From positions 186,001-250,000 of the forward strand of contig NBIV01000035.1 of NCBI GenBank assembly GCA_003194525.1: a stretch of DNA of 64,000 nt. Reading direction: 5' to 3'. The stretch comes from Gracilariopsis chorda (lineage: Eukaryota > Rhodophyta > Florideophyceae > Gracilariales > Gracilariaceae). The notes beneath the pieces were generated by a model. It was not told the origin of the DNA. It did no database searches and worked only from the letters and a program-made list of their open reading frames with translations. This document shows positions 1-9,931 of this stretch, piece by piece (the stretch's first letter is position 1; the number at the start of each line of letters is the position of its first letter). A program made the position numbers and the translations under genes.

Positions 1-3000
1 CTGTTCCAAAGCAGCAGAACAAAAAAGCCCCAGACAAGTCCTCCACTGGCACACCCAGAATCATTTGTTTTTGTACACGCAAGCAAGCTCGCTACAGTTC
101 ACAAACACCTCGTTGGAACTTTGTTGACATTCAAAACGTGAAGAAAGGCTCATTCCACCCATGACGCGAATATGTGGGCGCATGTCTGGACTCTGGTGCA
201 CAACGATCCGTACTGGGGAAACAACAAGCACAAGCGTACTGTAATCTTGTAGGCATTCCATTTAAGCTGAACCACTCCGACAAAGTTTTCAGATTTGGAG
301 ATGGGGTATACTTCAGCCGTGGAACCATGCAAGTACGCATTACAATCCCTGAAAACGGTTTCCTTCCACTAGAGATTGACGTCGTTGACGCCTCTGTACC
401 CCTTCTTATTGGACTCGATATTTTGGACCTACACGCTCTTTTACCTCACAAAGTGGACAACATTTTACTCAGCAAGAAGTTCAATTGGTCGATACCAATC
501 ATGCATAAATTTGGTAATATGTACTTAGAATGGGACTTCTCTGAGATACTGTACACAAAGAATGAACTCCGAAAAATGCATTTGCACTTCTACCATCCAA
601 GCGCAAACAAGTTTTTCAACTTGATCTCCCGAGCAAAGCCAGAAAATGCCACACCCGAAACTAGGAAACTCATCGAGCGTCTTTCAAAATCATGTGTTAC
701 GTGTCAACGTTTTACACCCCAGCCACAGTCCTTTCAAGTATCCATTCCAGGCAAAATAATATTCAACAGTGAAATTGCTCTGGATCATATGTTTTTGGAC
801 AAAATGCCAGTTCTACGCGTTGTTGATGCACAAACGCACTTCATCTCTGCAGTTTTTCTCAAGAATCAAACCACTGAAGCAATCTGGTACGCATTTCTCA
901 GTTGTTGGGCTACATTGTACACTGGATGTCCAGACAAAATGAAATTGGATAAAGCCAGACAATTCTCATTCGCTCGATGGAAGAACTGACAAGCATGGCT
1001 GGAATCATATTACAATTATCAGGAGTTAAAAATCACAACTCTCTTGGACCAGGTGAAAGCTAACATGAACCCTTACGTCGTATTTATCAGAAACTTCGCT
1101 ACAGCGAGCCCAACGTCCCTATCGCTCTAGCTCTTCGACTTGCTGTCAAGTCTATGAACGATGCAATGAAACTCGAAGGGCTTTTGCCTTTGCTACTCCT
1201 ATTTGGAGTTCTTCCTCGCTTTCCACCCTTTGGCACAGAACTTCCAGATCATGAAGAGCGAATGAGAGCTCTTCAAATCGCGCGCACTGAAACGGAAACA
1301 ATCACTTCGGAGCTTCGTTTGCACCGTGCTATCGTTGTTTGCATTCCATCTGCCGCATCCACAAACTTGAAGATTAGACAAGAACTTCTGGTTTATCGTG
1401 AGGACTTGAAGCCAATAAAATGGACTGACCATACAAAATTGTGAAAATTGACGAGAAGCAGGTCTTCATTAATCGCAGTGGAGAAACAGTCCAACATTCT
1501 ATTGCGCAAGTCAAATCCTTCCATCGAGACGAACTAATGGACACCCTTCATATTTGTCTCGAACCAACACTTCCTGGTGTTTTTGAAGTTTATGATGTTC
1601 AAATCACTGAAGTTTTAGGTCCTTCCGATCACCGTCGGAACATACCAGTATTCAGTGAAGCCAAAAAAGAGAGCTGGCAGGATTAGTATCCCGTGGAACA
1701 TGGAAAGTCATTAGACAAGACGAAGTGTCAGAAGACGCCAATATTCTTACTGGCCGATTTGTGCTCGCCATCAAAAACCCGGAAATTGATGAAGAGATAT
1801 TCAAAGCCAGATTTGTCGCCCAAGGGCATAAAGATCCAGAAAAAGCTCTTATCGTCCACGATTCTCCTAATCTAAGACAATATTCCGCCCGAGTTCTCGT
1901 TACTATCGCCACTATTCTGGGATATAGAATATGGAACACAGATGTTCGTCAAGCCTACTTGCAATCCGCACAGAAGCTCATGCGTAAGGTATTACTTGAA
2001 ACCTCCAAAAGAACTGGAACTTCCCCGCCCTCTTTATGGGCTTTCAGAGTTTGGAGACTATTGCTACAGAACAATAACCACTCATCTGAAAGAAGACCTA
2101 CGAATGAAACCGACAAAAGTAGATCTGTCACTATTTATGAAACACAAACAGTCAGAGGTCATTGGCTTAACAAGTGTTTACGTAGATGACCTCCTTCAAT
2201 GTGGAAACGATCAATTCCTGCAAAGGGCAAAATTCACCGTTCAGAAGTTTGAATCAAAGAACTTGGAAATGGATTCCGCTCTGTTTGCTGACGTAAGAGT
2301 ACGCACAACCGATAAGGGATTTTCACTAAGTCAGGAACATTATGCCAAACGATTGCGAATTCTTCCAAAAGATTGAAACTTCTCTGATTGCCGTTAATTA
2401 AGGCATACACTTGCTTGGTTGACCCTCACGCCACCAGATATTTGCTGTGCTGTCAACATGGCCGCTCAAATTACAGAACAATCTTTCTCACAGGAAGATT
2501 TGAAAAACATCAACAAAGTAGTAAAACCTATTCAGCAAAGCCAAAATGTAAGTCTGAAGTATGTTAAACTTGATGTCAATTCACTTCGCCTTAAGGTCTA
2601 TTCCGATTCATCATTCGCCAATAATACGGACAACTCATTCCAGATCGGATTCATCATTCTTCTCGTGGACAAGTACAAGAACTGCAATATTCTTCACTTT
2701 TCAAGTCACAGAAGACGGCGAGCTACCAGATCAGTCTTAGGAGGCGAACTATACGCATTTGCAGATGCATTCGACGTTGCTTACGTTATCAAACATGACT
2801 TAGAGTCTATACTCGGAAAGAAAATCCCGATCACGATGTTGACTGACTCAAAAAGCCTATTCGACGTAATAACCAAAAGCTCGTCCACATTTGAAAAGCG
2901 ACTCATGATCGATATTTCTGCAGGTCGTGAAGCCTGTTCCGACCACGAAATCTCTGATGTTGGATATGTCACTGCGGATACCAACCCCGCCGATTCTTTT

Positions 3001-3398
3001 ACAAAAGTTAAGAACTGTGATGCTTTGAACCAACCCTTAATTACTGCCAAATGCATTTAAGATATTCATGAATTAGTTATACGTGATTTTACGCGGCAAT
3101 TGTAAACAATACAAAAAGAAGAGAGAATGTGAAAGATGCACTCCTCACACCATCCTGGCCAGATGGTGAGGAGAGTTTAGATACAACGGACCATCTCACC
3201 ATCTTTGGGGATGGTGGGATGGTTGCTGACAATGCCGCATTGATGCACGTATCTTAGGATAATTGTAGTAGAGAACGAAGACCAGCGTCTTTCTCCACGG
3301 GTAAAAAAGGGAGAGAACAGAGCTCGGCCCTCGCATCTCGTCTGTTCCCCGACCCACGTTTCTACATCAACTTGTCTATAATAAGCAAAACTACTACA
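1..3398 (+). mobile_element. Ty1/copia LTR retrotransposon, 3' part, decayed
   Basis: This is a fossil Ty1/copia-type element whose 5' end lies outside the window. In order it shows a retropepsin-like protease stretch with a DSGA motif (about 0.17-0.5 kb), an integrase zinc-binding and core region (about 0.5-1.0 kb), a reverse transcriptase (about 1.7-2.4 kb, with a YVDD active-site motif) and an RNase H (about 2.4-3.06 kb). The order protease, integrase, RT, RNase H is the copia order, not the gypsy order. A purine-rich tract precedes the 3' LTR. The element is broken in at least half a dozen places and cannot be active. Its age cannot be estimated from LTR divergence because only one LTR is in view. 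Confidence 0.9.
3128..3398 (+). repeat. Probable 3' LTR of the copia element
   Basis: The LTR is proposed to run from the TG just after the purine-rich tract to a CA about 271 bases later. It begins some 70 bases after the RNase H frame ends, which is normal for copia elements. It contains an imperfect inverted repeat with a CTCCTCAC/GTGAGGAG core. The partner LTR is not in the window, so both boundaries are inferred from the TG...CA convention. Confidence 0.55.
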
Positions 3399-3587
3399 GT
3401 TTTTTCGATACTAGCTGTACCTACCGCTTTATCGCTTTTGCCAATAATCGAGTTTTATCGACACGGTTGCTTTTGAAGAGCGCAATGGCTTGGAAGCCGC
3501 ATCGACATTATTTTTCAAGGTGAGCATGCAGTGCTTGCGCTAGGCAGAATGTCACAACAGAGTAACTTTAAATGCTCAAAAAAGCGT

Positions 3588-3635
3588 GAAAGTCACCCAA
3601 ACTATATGAAATCACCCTTAGTTTGGGTGACTTTC
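3588..3635. repeat. Perfect 16-bp-arm hairpin
   Basis: Left arm 3588-3603 (GAAAGTCACCCAAACT) is the exact reverse complement of 3620-3635, with a 16-base loop. It could be a short palindromic element, a MITE remnant or a small-RNA hairpin. There is no T-run that would make it a typical terminator. Confidence 0.7.
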
Positions 3636-4245
3636 TCCCTGGAGCAGAGAATCTTTGCCTGCAACAGGGTGAGTTCTCTCACGCTGGGTGATATTCACCC
3701 TGCTCTGCGGTTATCAGGAACTCTTATCCGAAGTGCATGGGGGTGGAGAGAAGTTGCAAGGGCGTGTGTGTGCGGCAGATAAATGTCACTACTGTACCCG
3801 TTCCAGCCGGTAATTGTTGCACTGTTCTGGCAATTGGCGCCAATTCTTTAGTTTTGCAGCAGCAGCAGCAGTGACAAATTTCGAAGCTGATTGGCTGCCA
3901 CTTTGCTTGTCTAACCTATTTACGATTGCACGCACGAGTGGCAACCCGTTAAAAACTTAGCAAAGAACACTGGCAGAGAGATTTTGGCGCGCCCTTGTGG
4001 TATGCCGTACGTTGGTGTTCTCGGAATGCTAGATAGAGGTGCTAGATCGCAAGTTTCTTAGGCAAAAGCTCAAAAATACTACGAAAATGATAGATTCTGC
4101 TAGTTTCTAGCACTTGCCAAGTAAAAAAAGAATTTTCTTGGAATTCACACTTCCATATCTTACAGAGCCTTGCCTCACCTGCACTGCGCATCGCTAGTTT
4201 CAAGTTTGGGGGAAGTTCATTCTCCACTAAAAGCTAGATACAGAT

Positions 4246-4288
4246 CTCGAAATGGCGCTGGCCGCTGCGCGGCGAGCGCCATTTCGAG
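4246..4288. repeat. Perfect 14-bp-arm hairpin
   Basis: Left arm 4246-4259 (CTCGAAATGGCGCT) is the exact reverse complement of 4275-4288. The 15-base GC-rich loop can pair further. It lies at the left edge of the accessory block. Function unknown. Confidence 0.7.
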
Positions 4289-4486
4289 CACCCAACCAAA
4301 ACTAACATTTTTATTTCAATCTTTTGAATTTCAAACTTCATATTGCCGTAGTTTGACTTCCAACTCATCCTCAGGAACTCATCTGGGTAGCTCTCTCTGT
4401 TTTCACACACCGGACACACCGCGCATCAGATTCCAATACCACCCATTCCGTCGTCCTAACAGCCTCAACGACACTCCTAAACATCA

Positions 4487-5173
4487 CTAGCCTTCTTCGC
4501 CCTCTTCCCTCTTTCCCTGCCTCCTCTTCAACCGACTCTTAACCTCCAATACTTCTTCGTCCTTCTCTTCCAACTTCCTTTTCACGCCCCCTCTACCTCC
4601 AGGAGTAACCGGAGACCCACTCCCGACAGCACCTCCCACCCCACCTTCCCCTCCACCTCCTTACATCTTGTTCCGCATATCCTCGACTAGATGCACAGCC
4701 CTGTCCACCAGTAAAAGGCGCTTCTCCAACTCCAAAATCCGTCCTCGGAACTCCTCATTCTCCTTCCACAGCCTCCCCAGCTCCTCTCCCACACACGCCA
4801 CAACCCCATCGATGTGCTGCTCTGCCCACACCCCAGCCTCCCTCACCCTCCGGCGCAACTCAGCCACAGCACCCATCGGCACTCCTTCCTCCGACGCACT
4901 CAGAACCATCCCTCCGAACTCCACGACTACCTCCTCAATACACTCATCCAAACGTTCCTTAAGCCCTCCCCCAGCGCTCCTCAATAGTTCCTTCACATTG
5001 CAGTAGAACCCATCCATTCGTCTCCCTCCACCTCCCCCTACCCCTCCTCCTCGACCACCCTCGCCCGCACCTCCCTTCCCACCATCCCCTCCCATCATCG
5101 TCCCAACCCCAAGCTCACTGACCGAAAATTGCGAATAGTAGTCATGGTGCCTGTGGATGTTCTCAAATGACAT
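4487..5173 (-). CDS. Hypothetical coiled-coil protein, two exons
   Basis: The leftward frame opens at an ATG at 5173 and is continuous to 4661. The protein has a glycine-rich segment around residues 28-50, then long charged helices likely to form coiled coil in the C-terminal half. The unspliced frame ends on ATG-TAA, and that very sequence is a good donor (GTAAGG at 4664). Splicing it to an acceptor GTAG at 4593 (72-nt intron 4664-4593) keeps the frame and adds 35 residues of the same charged, Lys/Glu-rich kind before a TAG at 4487-4489. The predicted protein is about 204 aa. No family is recognised. It may be the outermost leftward gene of the accessory block or a separate host gene. The intron is inferred by eye. 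Confidence 0.5.
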
Positions 5174-5178
5174 GAATC

Positions 5179-5241
5179 TTCAAGAGTCGTGAATGAATGT
5201 TCAAGAGTCGTGAATGAATTTTCAAAAGTTGATAATGAATG
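5179..5241. repeat. Tandem repeat, 21 bp x 3
   Basis: Three 21-bp copies start at 5179, 5200 and 5221 (unit TTCAAGAGTCGTGAATGAAT plus one base). The first two are nearly identical and the third is diverged. The array lies just upstream of the leftward coiled-coil gene. Confidence 0.8.
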
Positions 5242-5747
5242 TCCCACCTCTTCACTTGAACCAATTTTGTCACTGCGTAAATGCACAGCTTATCATCTTC
5301 TCATTTGCTCACCCCTTGTCCTTCCCAACACACAAAACAATATTTTGAACCTCTACACGATAATGCCTTCACCCTCTTCACTCTTCTTCATACAACAAGC
5401 ACGCTACAATGCATTCATGTATGAAAAGAACAAATACTCTCTATATCAACAGAATGGACAATCGCGGTATTTGGCTATAACAACGGGATCCTTCACATCC
5501 GTAAAATCACCTTCAATTCTTATACATAATCCCATACTCAATTTTACATCCATTCGTGTTTCATATGAGCTGCCCCTTCATTCTCCCCTCCAATACACCC
5601 ACCCCAAGTTTCTTCCCATACTTGTAGACCTTTCTTTATGGAATATAACACAGCGAAATCTTTGTAGACATTATCCCTTCATTATTACGCATCATTCGAA
5701 TGAAGCCGCATATAAAGTAATCCCCATCATATTAAACCTCTCCCATT

Positions 5748-5786
5748 CACTATAAACATTCACTATAAACATTCATTATAAAGATC
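5748..5786. repeat. Tandem repeat, 13 bp x 3
   Basis: Two exact copies of CACTATAAACATT (5748-5773) are followed by a diverged third (5774-5786). The array sits just beyond the end of the dioxygenase-like ORF, in its 3' flank. Confidence 0.8.
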
Positions 5787-5839
5787 AAAAAGCAATCATC
5801 AGATATAACAAATGTATATCACTAGTTTATTTATCATTA

Positions 5840-6520
5840 TCAATCGCTTTCATCGTCCTCACCTATCAGACCCTCTGCTCCTTTAGGAACCATTTCACCT
5901 TCATTGTCATCGCCCTGTTCATAATCTCCATCAGTGTTCATTTCCGCTGGTTTCAGTATATTCTCATCGTCCTCCTCATCCGAGGGGTTCTCACCTTCGG
6001 CTTCTTGCATAACTACATCTCTATCGTCAGCTTCATCTCGCCGCTCCTCTTCCCCTCCTCCCACCTCACATAAATCGCCACGGTCCTCTTCATCATTAAT
6101 AAAGGGAGGGCGAAAACCGCTTTGCCTATGCACCGTATCCAGGAGATTGTATCCCTCAGGTACAAAGTACATATGGTATCGCATGCAATAGCCTTTCGCT
6201 ATTGCATCATTGTACCCAGCCCCAGCATGAAATACATCCCTTGTTCCAATGAACACAGAAAACGGTGGAACTCTGAACTTCCGAACCATCATAGAAGCCG
6301 AAAGCTCTTTCAAGCTACCCTGTGTCATTGTTAGAGTATGTGGCCGTTCACAAACCCAAATCATGAACGCATCCGGTCCCGATGCAATTGCAAAATACCC
6401 CGGGTTCACATTTCTCATCCTGTCATTCTCCGTCAAACCCCTGAAATCCGTGTCTAGCACCTGCCTCGGACAATCCTCTCCAGTACAAAGGATACGGCCA
6501 CCCGTGTGAGGGGCATACAT
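5840..6520 (-). CDS. Beta-helix (2OG-Fe(II) dioxygenase-like) protein with acidic tail
   Basis: This leftward ORF of 226 aa starts at an ATG at 6520. Residues about 95-135 carry a VFIGTRDVFHAGAGY segment followed by an RYHMY motif. The pattern His-Ala-Gly then Arg, spaced as here, is typical of the distal iron-binding His and the cosubstrate-binding Arg in phytanoyl-/JBP-like double-stranded beta-helix dioxygenases. A proximal HxD is not obvious; a DTD sits where it would be expected. The last 75 residues are highly acidic. The ORF follows the next one upstream almost without a gap and in the same frame, so the two may be parts of one larger gene. The fold is an inference from motif spacing, and the substrate is unknown. 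Confidence 0.5.
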   Translation of the reverse strand: MYAPHTGGRILCTGEDCPRQVLDTDFRGLTENDRMRNVNPGYFAIASGPDAFMIWVCERPHTLTMTQGSLKELSASMMVRKFRVPPFSVFIGTRDVFHAGAGYNDAIAKGYCMRYHMYFVPEGYNLLDTVHRQSGFRPPFINDEEDRGDLCEVGGGEEERRDEADDRDVVMQEAEGENPSDEEDDENILKPAEMNTDGDYEQGDDNEGEMVPKGAEGLIGEDDESD

Positions 6521-6523
6521 CGT

Positions 6524-7093
6524 TTAACCTTCAGACAACCCGAGAGCCGCTGCAATCTGACCGAGCCTTGCATCCAACATGGCTCTCTTTCGAGCAAGAA
6601 CCGCACCGTTTTCAAGCTCCTCAATTCTGTTCGCAATCCCTCGTTTGGTTGTGATGAAACGCCTCACCGCCTTGATACCATTCTTAACATCCTTTACCCC
6701 TCCTTCATTGATGATCATATTCCAGAAAACACGATTCGCTTTGTTCGTGAGATCCGGTTGCGAAACAAAGTCGCGTTCGAAGAAGTCCATCAGTTCTCCT
6801 ATCACATCTTCGTCCATTTGCAGTCCCCTCTTCGAATCCTCACTCGCCATGCCTCCATCTGTCCCGAAATTCTCCAGCACACAAAACCCTCTCTCCGACC
6901 GCTCCACTCTCTTCTTCGCATAGTAAACACGAGCCAAGTCCTCTCTCTCAAAAGCGGCCATCCATAACGCTTCCTCTTCATTCGATGCCGTTCCTGATGA
7001 CGGCATCTTCATGCCCAGCACTGCACGTGCCGTAGTACCCATCTCTTTGTGCATGTTGCGCGATGCATGCCAGTACACAGCATGACGAACCAT
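6524..7093 (-). CDS. Hypothetical protein, leftward set
   Basis: A 189-aa leftward ORF in the same frame as its neighbours on both sides and closely abutting them. Residues about 85-125 include a GFCVLENF segment followed by a helix with DVIGELMDFFERDF. This resembles the region before the beta-helix in dioxygenases of the phytanoyl-hydroxylase type. The rest is helical and charged. It may be the N-terminal portion of the dioxygenase-like protein next door or a separate small protein. No family is recognised with confidence. Confidence 0.45.
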   Translation of the reverse strand: MVRHAVYWHASRNMHKEMGTTARAVLGMKMPSSGTASNEEEALWMAAFEREDLARVYYAKKRVERSERGFCVLENFGTDGGMASEDSKRGLQMDEDVIGELMDFFERDFVSQPDLTNKANRVFWNMIINEGGVKDVKNGIKAVRRFITTKRGIANRIEELENGAVLARKRAMLDARLGQIAAALGLSEG

Positions 7094-7117
7094 TCGGAAG
7101 TCATCTGGTGATAGGCA

Positions 7118-7942
7118 CTACGCCCGATGGTGCTTCCTCAGATTTATCCTCTGCATCCATGGATGGGAATGCTTCACTGCATTTCCGCTTGCAGGCCACT
7201 CACTGGGCAACGAGTATACCAGGTCCACCCAAGACATGTCCGCTCCCATAGCCAGCTCTCCTGGCGTACGTAAGCCAGCTGGAAGCTTGTCAGGATTCTT
7301 ATCGTCAAAGCTGCCTGCGGTTTGCTGCTCCTTTGCCTCGTCTTCCTCATCATCCACAAAGTCTTCCTGAGCTTCATCCTCGCTTGACTCGAGCACGATG
7401 ATCTCCTGTGCTGTCAAACACGTCTTCAAATCTCTCCTTGCCATACTACGCAGCACCTCCACCACCTCCTGCGAGATACCAAAGCCAAGTCGCTTCACAC
7501 CACGTGCACTCGGCTTACGATTCGATCGTCTCTGTTTCTTCACCAGTGGCTCAAAATCAACTGACTCTTCATCTTCATCTTCGTCCAGCACCTCCACTTT
7601 ACGCTTCTTTGATATTCGCTTACTTCTTCGAGCCTCCTGGTCAGCGTTTGGAAGCTTCTGAGCAGCTTCCTCATTCAGACCAAGCAACTCGATCACGTCC
7701 ACATCGGCCGCAGAGGGAGCAGGAGCAGTAGCATCCTGTCCCTGCATGCCCGAAAAAGCGCTGGACAACATCCTACGAACCTCTTTCACCTTATTAATCA
7801 CTCTGGACTCCAGTGAACTGCGTTTCCCTGTCGTATACCACTTCCCCAGACAAGATATGATATACTTTGACACAGTCTGGTCAGAGTCGCCGATGGTAAC
7901 CGCGGTATTCATCACTTCCTGTACATTCTTTTTCTCCTTCAT
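7118..7942 (-). CDS. Hypothetical basic/acidic chromatin-type protein, leftward set
   Basis: A 274-aa leftward ORF beginning at an ATG at 7942. It has a helical N-terminus, then Lys/Arg-rich clusters (RRSKRISKKRK near residue 105 and a second near 138) that resemble nuclear localisation signals, then strongly acidic Glu/Asp runs. Such alternation is common in nuclear linker or histone-binding regions. It is in frame with the ORFs on both sides and closely spaced, which suggests a compact set or a decayed larger gene. No catalytic domain is seen. Confidence 0.45.
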   Translation of the reverse strand: MKEKKNVQEVMNTAVTIGDSDQTVSKYIISCLGKWYTTGKRSSLESRVINKVKEVRRMLSSAFSGMQGQDATAPAPSAADVDVIELLGLNEEAAQKLPNADQEARRSKRISKKRKVEVLDEDEDEESVDFEPLVKKQRRSNRKPSARGVKRLGFGISQEVVEVLRSMARRDLKTCLTAQEIIVLESSEDEAQEDFVDDEEDEAKEQQTAGSFDDKNPDKLPAGLRTPGELAMGADMSWVDLVYSLPSEWPASGNAVKHSHPWMQRINLRKHHRA

Positions 7943-7996
7943 GGAACTCCCCAGCTCACTGCAAATGTCATACGTTCTAGAAGCGCAGTCGAAGAA

Positions 7997-8320
7997 CTAC
8001 TTTCGGAAATCCTCAAACGGTCCCATCTTCACAGTGGCCGCCGACCTCACTCGAACATGTGCCTGTAGACATTGGATAGTAAAACGAAACTTATCCCCTG
8101 ACATTCCAAGCAGAATATCACTAGACACATGAGTGATTCCAATTTGAGGCGTCTCCTGCCAAACCACATGGAAGAACTCTAACAGACCGGGATTACGCGC
8201 AAACTTCAGAGCAAGAGCAGAATGGCGATTGAAATGACGTATCTTCCCTTCTTTCCCCTTCGTCTCACTGCTCCACAACACCCCCTTTGATTTGGCTTGG
8301 TTTAAGCTTCGAGAACTCAT
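7997..8320 (-). CDS. Hypothetical ORF, leftward set
   Basis: A 107-aa leftward ORF that overlaps the end of the ParB-like ORF by about 55 bases in another frame. It looks like coding sequence but has no motif I can name. Together with its neighbours it suggests that the leftward set is one long gene or gene group that has been interrupted a few times. Confidence that it is an independent gene is low. Confidence 0.3.
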   Translation of the reverse strand: MSSRSLNQAKSKGVLWSSETKGKEGKIRHFNRHSALALKFARNPGLLEFFHVVWQETPQIGITHVSSDILLGMSGDKFRFTIQCLQAHVRVRSAATVKMGPFEDFRK

Positions 8321-9716
8321 ACCAATCCTGCTCTACGCCATTACGAATAAACGAAACAGCAATGTGAATCTTATCTGCGAAAGACATCACCAGAACATTG
8401 GAGCTCAAATCATTCAACATATTCCCCAGCCACAACACCTCATTCAATGTCATTCTCCGGCCGTCGTTCCGTTCCCAAAACGTGACGTTCAAACCAGCAG
8501 TAATCTGTGCCCATCTCGCACCATCCTGCTCGAGGTCCAGTAGAACAATCACTCGATGGAAGCCGTCCACCAAAACCACAGGAACAATCAAATGCCCAGT
8601 CGCATCAATAGCGTCACGAACCGGCACATCCTCCACCAGGGCCACCGCAATCGACCCAAGAGAAGGGAGCCAGCCGAATTTCCTCAGTTTGTTCGAAGTA
8701 TCTCGAAGATGTTTGTCATTCTTCGAACGAACCATGTTCTTCAGAAATCGAATGTTGTGGATATCGATTACGCAATTGTGCTGGTCATAATCATCTCGAT
8801 TGATGTCTAAGGTACCCAAACTGTTATCCACCTCTTCCGAAGGAACAGCATCACCGGCATCATATAAAACCCTCTCCTCCGGATCAAGATCGTTCCTGGA
8901 GAGTACAGGCACCTCTATGACGTCATCATCGGAGCTTGCTCCGACTTCAGGGCCTTCTCGGTTTCCAGAGCCGCCCGCGAGAGCACCTGATGCTCCTCCA
9001 CCGCTCTGACGTGTTTTCACCGGAGCCTCTCCACCGCTCTCAAGGCTCTTCACTGGCGCTTTGGTCACCAAAATGCTTGATGGTGTACCAGCAACAGCGG
9101 GAAGGCGCTTGACTTGTCTTGCATTGGTCCTGGAAGCTGTAATTCTGTGGACAGTCTTCAAATTTGCTCCTGACTGCGGTGGAACCCACTCATTCCCCTC
9201 TCCGCCTTCATTTTTGACACTCATCATCGCAGTGTCCCATGCATATAAACACGCTGAAACCATCTCCTTCAAAGTTGCGGGCGGTTCCTCAGAACCCCCA
9301 AAAACATAAGGGTACTTCTCATCTTGGTGTGACGTAATATTTGTCTTAAAGATAACCACCAAGTCCTCTCCAGGTCTCTGCGTAGAGGAAAGGGGATGGT
9401 TGTATAGAGAACGACAGAGTCTCGTCCCCGGCCCCCCAGCAACCCCCACACCGCGCAATGTCGCCTCTCCTACCTTCACCTTCGCATCACTACTCCCAAA
9501 TCGTACGAACAGATTGACCTCCGCATCACCCTTAAGCACCTGACCCGTATTGCTCCCAATTGATGGCTCAGGGTGGCTGGCAGCTCGGGTGGCGCCCCGG
9601 CTCTTCGCTTTGCCTCGCATGGTCAGCATGTCGATAACACGTCTCTTCGGCGAAACAGGCTTCCTCGGAGTCCGTTTCCGTGATGGCGCGTTTATGTTAT
9701 TCCCAGTGGAATCCAT
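8265..9716 (-). CDS. ParB-like domain protein
   Basis: The frame is open from 9731, but that position is TTG. The first ATG is at 9716, giving 483 aa. The N-terminus is basic and low complexity (PRKPVSPKRR), the middle is Ser/Gly-rich, and the C-terminal third holds a ParB/sulfiredoxin-like core. Residues about 370-410 run through VPVVLVDGFHRVIVL, where DGFHR matches the conserved (D/E)GxxR box of ParB-type nucleotide-binding domains. In phages, plasmids and mobile elements such domains often accompany DNA methyltransferases, and one is encoded about 2 kb away on the other side of the inverted repeat. The role is unknown; DNA binding or CTP/nucleotide binding is plausible. It is the first gene of the leftward set. 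Confidence 0.6.
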   Translation of the reverse strand: MDSTGNNINAPSRKRTPRKPVSPKRRVIDMLTMRGKAKSRGATRAASHPEPSIGSNTGQVLKGDAEVNLFVRFGSSDAKVKVGEATLRGVGVAGGPGTRLCRSLYNHPLSSTQRPGEDLVVIFKTNITSHQDEKYPYVFGGSEEPPATLKEMVSACLYAWDTAMMSVKNEGGEGNEWVPPQSGANLKTVHRITASRTNARQVKRLPAVAGTPSSILVTKAPVKSLESGGEAPVKTRQSGGGASGALAGGSGNREGPEVGASSDDDVIEVPVLSRNDLDPEERVLYDAGDAVPSEEVDNSLGTLDINRDDYDQHNCVIDIHNIRFLKNMVRSKNDKHLRDTSNKLRKFGWLPSLGSIAVALVEDVPVRDAIDATGHLIVPVVLVDGFHRVIVLLDLEQDGARWAQITAGLNVTFWERNDGRRMTLNEVLWLGNMLNDLSSNVLVMSFADKIHIAVSFIRNGVEQDWYEFSKLKPSQIKGGVVEQ

Positions 9717-9931
9717 GTCTGAGTACTTCAAAGGTCGCGCTTGCGTTTTCTTGGCACCCGCTGACGTCGAATGCTCCCGTGATCACGTATGCTTATTCCA
9801 AAGAGATGGACGTAAGCACTATATATCGTTTTCAAGACGTTTCATGACATCCATTGTCGTCAACGTAGCATCCCTGCAATTCCCCTCCCAATTACTTGCA
9901 TTGCAAAAAAAAAATAAACTGATACTTGTTT
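9717..9931. promoter_or_regulatory. Divergent promoter region of the accessory block
   Basis: The interval between the leftward ParB-like start (9716) and the inverted repeat contains an AT-rich stretch with an A-run near 9905 and a CACTATATATCG segment near 9820 that could serve as a TATA-type element. Both gene sets read outward from here, so it is likely the shared control region. No transcription-factor site is identified. Confidence 0.35.

Larger units (their letters stand above)
3399..4486. other. Intergenic stretch with two perfect hairpins
   Basis: No convincing gene is seen between the retrotransposon and the leftward coiled-coil gene. The short frames here show no codon pattern or domain. 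Two hairpins with perfect stems, listed separately, are the notable content, together with a run of short nested inverted motifs around GGGTGA/TCACCC at about 3.66-3.71 kb. Confidence 0.6.
5174..5839. other. AT-rich spacer with short tandem repeats
   Basis: No gene is supported here. A rightward frame of 188 codons at 5189-5755 has AT-rich composition and no domain, and it starts inside a tandem repeat, so it was not called. The stretch holds two short tandem arrays, listed separately. Confidence 0.6.

Noticed and set aside
5189-5755. 188-codon rightward frame
   Set aside because: AT-rich, begins inside a tandem repeat and has no domain.
7398-9309. Several rightward frames of 60-130 codons in the accessory block
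   Set aside because: They are shadows on the other strand of the leftward set, with Ser/Pro-rich composition.
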